Program-made: the position numbers and the translations under genes
Shown here: positions 1-4,866 of the stretch, piece after piece
How positions within the stretch are numbered: position 1 is the first letter of the stretch
Layout of the letters: the number at the start of each line of letters is the position of its first letter
The notes under the pieces: generated by a model
Told to the model about the DNA's origin: nothing
The model's database searches: none
Seen by the model: only the letters and a program-made list of their open reading frames with translations
Origin: Clostridiales bacterium
GTDB taxonomy: Bacteria > Bacillota > Clostridia > Lachnospirales > Lachnospiraceae
Reading direction: 5' to 3'
DNA length: 5,781 nucleotides
Assembly: GCA_021204765.1 (NCBI GenBank)
Contig: JAJPYU010000181.1
Location: forward strand, 1 to 5,781

Positions 1-1221
1 AATCCTGAGTGACAGTTCATATAAAAACAGCCTCTCACTGTCATCCAGGCTCACCCCCAGCAGCTCCTCCATCTTCTTCATTCTGTAAAAAAAGGTACTC
101 CGGTGAATATGCAGCTCTTCAGCAGCCCGAGTGGCGTTCCTCCCATTTTTAAAATATGCCCTGAGAGTAGCTATGAACTCAGTGTGATACTCCCTGTCAT
201 TGTCCTGCAGACGGAAAATATGATAGTGGATCCCGGTCTCCAGCTCCTCATAACTGCATTTGGAAAACAGGTAATCCGGCAGTGCCCTGGTGCTGAAGTA
301 CAGATGCTTATCCTGATTGTTCACAGCTGCCAGCTCCAGGGTATGCACGGCCTGCTCATAAAAAATATTTATTTTTAAAATATCCGAAAAGGGCTGGCTT
401 AGGCTCACCTTCAGCTGGTTATGCACAGCGAATTCCTCCAATGGCGCTACCAGCTCATCTTTCAGAAAAATCGGCTCATCCTGATTGAGGAGCAGGACTA
501 TATTATTCCTGTAAACCAGTGACAGGCTTCCGGGATATTTCTTCCTTAAGTTGGACACCTGGCGTTCATTAAAAATCTCGCTGTTGTGGGGTGCCACAGA
601 ATAAAGCACTGCCAGGCAGAAATACTTCCCCAGATGCCGGTTCAGCATCTTAAAGCGGGACTCCACCATGCCCGGACTGTTAAAGCGTCCTTCGAGTAGA
701 TCACTTAAAAACGTCTCATACTGAAGACCTGCCCTCCTGTCGAAATAGTCATGCTTCTGCATCTCGATGGCGCAGACATCGGCAACGACCGATGTGAGCT
801 TAAGCTCATGATCTGTCCCTTCTGCATCCCCGGGCAGGCATACCGCCACATAGCCTGACATGACATGCTGGATACGTATGGCGCAGAAGATCCAGTTGGT
901 GTCCGGATGATCCTCAGTCTGCACAAAAAAGGCCCGGTTAGTCTGATAGATCTGATTCTCTATCCGCAGGCGCCTCAGGCTCTCCACCTCATTGACACTC
1001 AAAAAGGTGCCGCCTCCCTCCTCCTCTATGCCGAAAGGCATCTCCCGCATCATGGGAGACACCGCCAACATGGTATAACCTGCGTCCAGAATATCCACCG
1101 CCCTGTCCAGAAAACTCTCCGCCAGACGGGCTATGCCGTCCAGTCCCTCTCCGGTATTCAGCAGACGGTACAGCTCATTTGATTCTCTCTCAAGACGCAG
1201 ATCCGTCTCTGTCTCTGCCAT
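1..1221 (-). CDS. PucR/CdaR-type transcriptional regulator (3' end cut by window edge)
   Basis: This leftward gene reads without a stop from an ATG at 1221-1219 to the window edge, giving at least 407 residues; only the last few residues and the stop are missing. The C-terminus (about residues 345-407) is the typical PucR-family helix-turn-helix: a run like TLRAYFKNGRNATRAAEEL, then HIHRSTFFYRMKKMEELLG and a closing SLDDSERLFLYELSLRI. About residues 165-300 fit the variable CdaR/GGDEF-like middle region of this family. The N-terminal 150 residues are not recognised as a named sensor domain, so the ligand cannot be read from sequence. The start is firm: GGAGGA lies 6 nt upstream and an in-frame TAA sits just before it. 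PucR-type proteins usually activate, and sometimes repress, adjacent catabolic genes in response to a substrate. Divergence from the redox operon, with shared palindromes between them, suggests it regulates that operon and itself. The family call is confident; the target and ligand are inference. Confidence 0.88.
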   Translation of the reverse strand, partial: MAETETDLRLERESNELYRLLNTGEGLDGIARLAESFLDRAVDILDAGYTMLAVSPMMREMPFGIEEEGGGTFLSVNEVESLRRLRIENQIYQTNRAFFVQTEDHPDTNWIFCAIRIQHVMSGYVAVCLPGDAEGTDHELKLTSVVADVCAIEMQKHDYFDRRAGLQYETFLSDLLEGRFNSPGMVESRFKMLNRHLGKYFCLAVLYSVAPHNSEIFNERQVSNLRKKYPGSLSLVYRNNIVLLLNQDEPIFLKDELVAPLEEFAVHNQLKVSLSQPFSDILKINIFYEQAVHTLELAAVNNQDKHLYFSTRALPDYLFSKCSYEELETGIHYHIFRLQDNDREYHTEFIATLRAYFKNGRNATRAAEELHIHRSTFFYRMKKMEELLGVSLDDSERLFLYELSLRI

Positions 1222-1227
1222 GGCTTG

Positions 1228-1233
1228 TCCTCC
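1228..1233 (-). promoter_or_regulatory. Ribosome binding site of the PucR-type regulator
   Basis: The complementary strand reads GGAGGA, six bases upstream of the ATG at 1221. Together with an in-frame TAA immediately upstream, this fixes the start of the regulator gene. Confidence 0.85.
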
Positions 1234-1246
1234 TTATGGTCCCTTC

Positions 1247-1262
1247 TTCAACATTTGTTGAA
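1247..1262. promoter_or_regulatory. Palindromic operator candidate, copy 1
   Basis: Perfect inverted repeat TTCAACA-TT-TGTTGAA (7-bp arms, 2-bp centre). It lies close to the regulator start and just downstream of the candidate regulator -10 element, where binding could autoregulate the leftward gene. The core TCAACA-N2-TGTTGA recurs exactly at 1344-1357, which makes this a likely binding site for a dimeric regulator, most simply the adjacent PucR-type protein. The assignment to that protein is inference. Confidence 0.6.
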
Positions 1263-1263
1263 A

Positions 1264-1292
1264 ATAAAATACACATTTTTGAAAATGTTCAA
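1264..1292 (-). promoter_or_regulatory. Candidate sigma-70-type promoter for the regulator gene
   Basis: On the complementary strand, TTGAAC (complement of 1287-1292) and TTTTAT (complement of 1264-1269) are separated by 17 bp, matching four or more positions of each consensus hexamer. Transcription would then start within palindrome copy 1, and the -35 overlaps degenerate copy 2. The region is AT-rich, so chance matches are possible. Confidence 0.4.
1273..1288. repeat. Second type of 16-bp palindrome
   Basis: Perfect inverted repeat ACATTTT-TG-AAAATGT with 7-bp arms and a 2-bp centre. It has the same 7-2-7 geometry as copy 1 at 1247-1262 but a different arm sequence. It sits inside the candidate regulator promoter spacer and could be a site for a second regulator or a chance product of AT-rich sequence. 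Confidence 0.4.
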
Positions 1293-1303
1293 CGAATGTT
1301 TGA
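1288..1303. promoter_or_regulatory. Degenerate operator candidate, copy 2
   Basis: TTCAACG-AA-TGTTTGA resembles the TTCAACA-N2-TGTTGAA palindrome: six of seven bases match in the left arm, and the first four of the right arm. It lies between the two better copies, centred 41 bp from copy 1 and 55 bp from copy 3. It is just upstream of, or overlaps, the expected -35 region of the operon promoter. Weak on its own, it gains support from the flanking copies. Confidence 0.35.
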
Positions 1304-1322
1304 TGTTTTAACAGCTATATTA

Positions 1323-1331
1323 TGCTATACT
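1323..1331 (+). promoter_or_regulatory. Candidate extended -10 promoter element of the redox operon
   Basis: TGCTATACT matches the extended -10 form TGn-TATAAT with one mismatch. No good -35 hexamer lies at 17 bp; the nearest candidate is TTGATG at 1300-1305 with a long 20-bp spacer. An extended -10 with a poor -35 is typical of a promoter needing an activator. Transcription would start near 1338, leaving a leader of about 50 nt and placing palindrome copy 3 just inside the transcript. Confidence 0.5.
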
Positions 1332-1343
1332 TTTAATAACAAA

Positions 1344-1357
1344 TCAACAACTGTTGA
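1344..1357. promoter_or_regulatory. Palindromic operator candidate, copy 3
   Basis: Inverted repeat TCAACA-AC-TGTTGA, identical in both 6-bp arms to the core of the palindrome at 1247-1262, with centres 96 bp apart (about nine helical turns). It lies just downstream of the predicted operon transcription start, a position more often used for repression, or for looping with copy 1. Confidence 0.58.
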
Positions 1358-1376
1358 AAATATCTCAGCATTTTTC

Positions 1377-1382
1377 AGGAGG
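1377..1382 (+). promoter_or_regulatory. Ribosome binding site of the iron-sulfur/FAD fusion gene
   Basis: AGGAGG lies six bases before the ATG at 1389. It decides the start: the same frame stays open upstream to an ATG at 1179, but that start would lie inside the divergent regulator and read through the operators and promoters. Confidence 0.9.
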
Positions 1383-1388
1383 AACACT

Positions 1389-3581
1389 ATGGGATTCATT
1401 ACTATCGATGATGTCCGCATCGAGGCTGCGGACAACGAAAATGTGCTGGAATGCGCCCTGAATGCCGACATCTACATTCCGCATCTCTGCCATCATCCCG
1501 ACCTGCCCGAGAACGGCTCCTGCCGCATGTGCATAGTCGAGGTGGAAGGCATGGAAGGTGTCACCCCATCCTGCATGCTGCGTGCAAAGGACGGCATGGT
1601 GATACACACGAAGACCGAGCGGGTGAAAAAGCTCCGCACTCTGGCCCTGGAGCTGCTGCTGGCGGGCCACCCCGAGGACTGCTCCACCTGCCCCAAGTAC
1701 GGCAACTGCGAGCTCCAGACCCTGATCCAGTACATCGGCGCCAACAACGCCCGGATGCGCACCCGCAGCAAGGGAGTCAAAAAGAATGAGGAAAACCCCC
1801 TGCTGATCCACGACATGAACCGCTGCGTGCTCTGCGGCCGCTGCGTGAGAGCCTGCAATGACCTGCGGGGTGTGGGAGTGCTGCAGTATCAGAAGAAGGA
1901 CATGGAGACCTGCGTCGGAGCGCTCCATGAAAAGCTCCTGAAGGACGCGGACTGCCGCTTCTGCACAGCCTGCGCCGAGGTCTGTCCCACTGGCTCCATC
2001 AGGGATAAAATTGATTTCTTAAAAGAAGACAGGAAAAAAGAAGACTGCCTGGTGCCCTGCCGTTTTACCTGCCCGGCACACACCGACATCCCCCGTTACA
2101 TCCGTTTCGTCAAGGAGGGCGACTGTGACGCCGCTGCGGCAGTCATCCGCGAAAAGGTACCCTTCCCCCACACTCTGGGGCTTATCTGCACCCAGGCCTG
2201 CGCACAGGAGTGCCGCCGGGGCGAGGTAAGTGAGGCCATGTCCATCAGGGAGATAAAACGCTACGCGGCTGAGCATGATACAGGTACCTACTGGAAAGGA
2301 AAAGGCAAACAGCTGCCCGATACAGGCAAAAAGGTTTGCGTGGTCGGCGGAGGCCCTGCCGGGCTGACAGCAGCTTATTATCTGAGAAAACAGGGTCACT
2401 CCGTGACTGTCAAGGAGGAACTTCCCACCATGGGCGGCATGCTCTCCTACGGCATCCCCTCCTACAGACTTCCCCGTGAAGTGGTCGCAGACGAAGCAAA
2501 GGTCATCTCCGATCAGGGAGTCATCTTTGAGACCGGCGTCAAAGTGGAAAAACCGGCAGAGCTGCTGGGTGAATACGACGCCGTGCTTATGGCCACAGGC
2601 AACCATTTGGGAGTACGTCTTCCCATGGAAGGCAATGACCTGCCGGGAGTCCATGTAAACATTGATTTCCTGCAGAAAGCCAGCATGGGACTGGAGACAG
2701 GCATAGGCAAACATGTCATAGTCCTGGGAGGCGGCAGCGTAGCCTTCGACTGCGCCAGGACCGCGAAGCGCCTCGGTGCCGAGGAGATCCACCTGGCCTG
2801 TCTGGAGGCAAGGGATGTGATGACTGCTGACGACGAGGAAATCGCACAGGCACAGGAGGAAGGCATCTTCGTCCATCCTGCCCAGACCTTCGAGCGCATC
2901 ACCGGCACGGACCATGTCACCGGAGTGGACTTCATGAACGTGGAATCCTTCAGCTTCGACGAGAACCGCAGAGCCATAGTGAAAAAAAAGGAAGGCTCCG
3001 AGCATCATATAGTCGGCGATACCGTCATTTTCGCCACAGGCCAGTGGGCTGACCTGACACCGGACTGCGGCCTTACCCTGGGCAGGGCCAACAGCATAGT
3101 GGTCGACGCGAAAACCATGGGCACATCCGTGGATGGAGTTTTCGCCGCCGGAGATGTGACCTACGGCACAAAATCCGTGATCCAGGCCATAGCCTCCGGG
3201 AGAGACGCCGCCATACAGATCGATCTGTATCTGGGCGGCGACGGCGACATCACTGAAGTGCTGGCTCCTGAACAGACCGCAGATCCGCACATCGGCTGCG
3301 AGGAGGGCTTCGGATATCTTAATGCGGTGTCGAAACAGATCCTTCCCGTGGATGAGAGAAAGGACAATTTCAACCCGTTTGACTTCGGCATCTGCGACAG
3401 CGACATCTGCGGTGAGAGCAGCCGCTGTCTCCAGTGCGACCTGCGGCTTCAGATCCATCCCTCCAGGCTCTGGACAGAATACTCGGATCAGGGCGGAGAC
3501 GAAAATTCCTCGGAGACTGCGCCCGGGATGGGAGTTGACCGTAACGCAAGCCGGGATACCATGACCGGAAAGGAGGCGTGA
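1389..3581 (+). CDS. NuoG-like iron-sulfur / GltD-like FAD-NAD(P) fusion oxidoreductase
   Basis: A 730-residue soluble electron-input subunit with no signal peptide or membrane segment. Residues 1-75 form a [2Fe-2S] ferredoxin domain (C34, C45, C48, C62). Next comes the NuoG-type His-Cys3 [4Fe-4S] motif H94-C98-C101-C107, then two [4Fe-4S] motifs (C146/149/152/156 and C189/192/195/199), as in the N-terminus of NuoG or Fe-hydrogenases but with no H-cluster or molybdopterin domain. From about residue 215 it becomes GltD/NfnB-like: two Cys clusters (C220/224/228 and C267/271/275), an FAD Rossmann motif VVGGGPAGL (318-326), an NAD(P) motif LGGGSVA (446-452) and the closing FAD motif GVFAAGD (583-589). 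A four-Cys segment (C669, C674, C680, C683) and a polar tail of about 30 residues follow. Family knowledge implies NAD(P)H oxidation at FAD with electrons passed along the clusters. The arrangement recalls SfrB-type NADPH oxidoreductases, but I cannot confirm orthology. The stop is 4 nt before the next gene. The physiological direction and partner are inferred. Confidence 0.9.
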   Translation: MGFITIDDVRIEAADNENVLECALNADIYIPHLCHHPDLPENGSCRMCIVEVEGMEGVTPSCMLRAKDGMVIHTKTERVKKLRTLALELLLAGHPEDCSTCPKYGNCELQTLIQYIGANNARMRTRSKGVKKNEENPLLIHDMNRCVLCGRCVRACNDLRGVGVLQYQKKDMETCVGALHEKLLKDADCRFCTACAEVCPTGSIRDKIDFLKEDRKKEDCLVPCRFTCPAHTDIPRYIRFVKEGDCDAAAAVIREKVPFPHTLGLICTQACAQECRRGEVSEAMSIREIKRYAAEHDTGTYWKGKGKQLPDTGKKVCVVGGGPAGLTAAYYLRKQGHSVTVKEELPTMGGMLSYGIPSYRLPREVVADEAKVISDQGVIFETGVKVEKPAELLGEYDAVLMATGNHLGVRLPMEGNDLPGVHVNIDFLQKASMGLETGIGKHVIVLGGGSVAFDCARTAKRLGAEEIHLACLEARDVMTADDEEIAQAQEEGIFVHPAQTFERITGTDHVTGVDFMNVESFSFDENRRAIVKKKEGSEHHIVGDTVIFATGQWADLTPDCGLTLGRANSIVVDAKTMGTSVDGVFAAGDVTYGTKSVIQAIASGRDAAIQIDLYLGGDGDITEVLAPEQTADPHIGCEEGFGYLNAVSKQILPVDERKDNFNPFDFGICDSDICGESSRCLQCDLRLQIHPSRLWTEYSDQGGDENSSETAPGMGVDRNASRDTMTGKEA
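3570..3576 (+). promoter_or_regulatory. Ribosome binding site embedded in the end of the upstream gene
   Basis: AAGGAGG lies within the last codons of the fusion gene, nine bases before the ATG at 3586. This couples translation of the two subunits and supports the chosen start. Confidence 0.8.
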
Positions 3582-3585
3582 GGCT

Positions 3586-4842
3586 ATGGCTAAAGCATAT
3601 GAGAACGCAAAAAATATCGGCGCAGCCGACATCATTGAGAAAATATCTGAAACAGGCCTCCCTGAATTCGGCGTTGACCGCACTGCTGTGGCTGACAAGT
3701 GGAATACAGTAAACGCAGAGCGTGAGTTTCAGGCCAATCCCATCCGCGTGGTGGCAGGCCTTAATAATTCAGACGCAAACGGCGCTCTGCTGGCCATCCT
3801 GAAAAATGACCCTGAGAAAATCTTCACCGGTATGCGGATAGCAGCCCTGTCCGTGAATGCAGAGGAGATGTATCTCTTTATACCGGAAAAGGAAGCTGCT
3901 TATGCGGAGGAGATAAGAGATAAAGCCGCCGGATACGGCATAGAAGTAAAGACCGGAATAGTGAATGTCCGTGAGAGCCGCGGAGGTGCCTTCCACCACT
4001 ACGAGACCCTGGCAGCCATAGCAGATATCTTTGAAGAATGCTATGAACCCGGTACCTGTATGGCGGTCTGCAAGGACGGCAAGACCGGAGAAATCAGAAA
4101 AATTCCTTATGGGACGAAGGTGGCGGACATTATATCCGGCATAGCTGATATTCCGGATGCGGATGCCGTCACGGAAGCTTACAAGGCCGTCGCCATAGGC
4201 ACGAGGCTCTATGATGTCACGACTGCCCTGAACCTGGTCATCGATGAGGATACGCAGATCGGCAACGGTGTCATTACTTTATACGGAAAGAATTGCTGTA
4301 TGATCCGCGAGGCAGAACAGGTTCTGGCCACTGAGATGAACCAGAGCTGCGGCAAATGCACTTTCTGCCGTGAGGGTCTCATCCAGCTGCACACCATGAC
4401 AAAGGAGATCACCCTGGGCCAGGGAAGGAAGGAATTCCCTGACCTCATGACAGAGATAGGCGAGGCCATGGTCTTCTCCACTCCCTGCAGCATGGGACAG
4501 ACCGCTTCTGATTTCCCCTTGGGAACCCTTAAATACTTTGGAAATGAGTACGGCGACCACATCCGGAAGAAGAAATGCACGCCCGGGGTCTGCCATGCAT
4601 TTATGAGTATTTACATTGATCCGGATGAATGTCAGGGCTGCGGTGACTGCGCAGACATCTGCCCGAAGGACGCCATTGAGGGCAAAGACGGCTACATCCA
4701 CATGATAGATGAGTTTGACTGCGACAAGTGCGGCAAATGTCTGGAAGTCTGTGAGAACGACGCCATCATACAGACGGCGGGGCGTGTGCCCAAGCTGCCG
4801 ACTCGCTTAACGAAGGTCGGAAAATTCAAAAAGAGGCATTGA
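3586..4842 (+). CDS. NuoF/HydB-like iron-sulfur electron-relay subunit lacking FMN/NADH motifs
   Basis: A 418-residue cytoplasmic protein that follows the NuoF/HydB/HndC fold order. Residues 14-125 align with the FMN/NADH Rossmann-like domain (DIIEKISETGL..., ...FTGMRIAALSVNAEEMYLFI). However, the glycine-rich GRGGAGFxTGxKW motif is replaced by EFGVDRTAVADKW (27-39), and the GEETAL-type segment expected after about residue 125 is absent. A short bridge with HHYETLA (137-143) leads to an SLBB-like domain (about 155-235). The N3-type cluster is intact: C255, C258, C261 in SCGKCTFCREG and C301 in STPCSMGQTA. The C-terminus has two ferredoxin [4Fe-4S] motifs (C349/352/355/359 and C379/382/385/389), as in HydB and HndC. 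The N-terminal thioredoxin-like domain of HydB is absent and no NuoE-like gene is seen. It probably does not oxidise NADH itself and instead relays electrons between the upstream FAD protein and the downstream flavoprotein or ferredoxin. It is the middle gene of the operon. Confidence 0.85.
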   Translation: MAKAYENAKNIGAADIIEKISETGLPEFGVDRTAVADKWNTVNAEREFQANPIRVVAGLNNSDANGALLAILKNDPEKIFTGMRIAALSVNAEEMYLFIPEKEAAYAEEIRDKAAGYGIEVKTGIVNVRESRGGAFHHYETLAAIADIFEECYEPGTCMAVCKDGKTGEIRKIPYGTKVADIISGIADIPDADAVTEAYKAVAIGTRLYDVTTALNLVIDEDTQIGNGVITLYGKNCCMIREAEQVLATEMNQSCGKCTFCREGLIQLHTMTKEITLGQGRKEFPDLMTEIGEAMVFSTPCSMGQTASDFPLGTLKYFGNEYGDHIRKKKCTPGVCHAFMSIYIDPDECQGCGDCADICPKDAIEGKDGYIHMIDEFDCDKCGKCLEVCENDAIIQTAGRVPKLPTRLTKVGKFKKRH

Positions 4843-4866
4843 ACTATTATAAAGGAGGACAGCACA

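Larger units (their letters stand above)
1222..1388. other. Divergent AT-rich control region
   Basis: This is the only substantial non-coding stretch in the window. It separates the leftward regulator from the rightward redox operon and is clearly more AT-rich than the genes on either side. It holds several inverted repeats (1247-1262, 1273-1288, 1288-1303, 1344-1357), a small palindrome TGTT-TT-AACA at 1304-1313, and three copies of the octamer TTGAAAAT (1258-1265, 1279-1286, 1354-1361). Candidate promoters face both ways. I see no hairpin-plus-T-run terminator and no recognisable riboswitch. Confidence 0.8.

Noticed and set aside
103..378. A 91-codon rightward open frame at the left of the window
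   Set aside because: It lies antisense to the helix-turn-helix end of the PucR-type regulator, whose leftward reading gives a clear family match.
1179..1388. A 70-codon upstream extension of the fusion gene to an ATG at 1179
   Set aside because: It would overlap the divergent regulator and pass through the promoter and palindromes. Its translation does not look like a ferredoxin N-terminus, whereas the ATG at 1389 has AGGAGG at ideal spacing and begins a normal [2Fe-2S] domain.
1365..1928. A 187-codon antisense open frame over the start of the fusion gene
   Set aside because: Its Ala/His/Val-rich translation is the typical shadow of a GC-rich gene, and it overlaps clear iron-sulfur motifs on the other strand.
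2019..3698. A 559-codon open frame on the complementary strand
   Set aside because: It lies antisense to the well-supported fusion gene, has no recognisable domain and no convincing ribosome binding site. It arises from the codon bias of the real gene.
1389..4842. Identification as part of respiratory complex I or an Fe-only hydrogenase
   Set aside because: There is no H-cluster domain, NuoE, NuoC/D or membrane subunit, and the NuoG-like part is fused to a GltD-type flavin domain instead.
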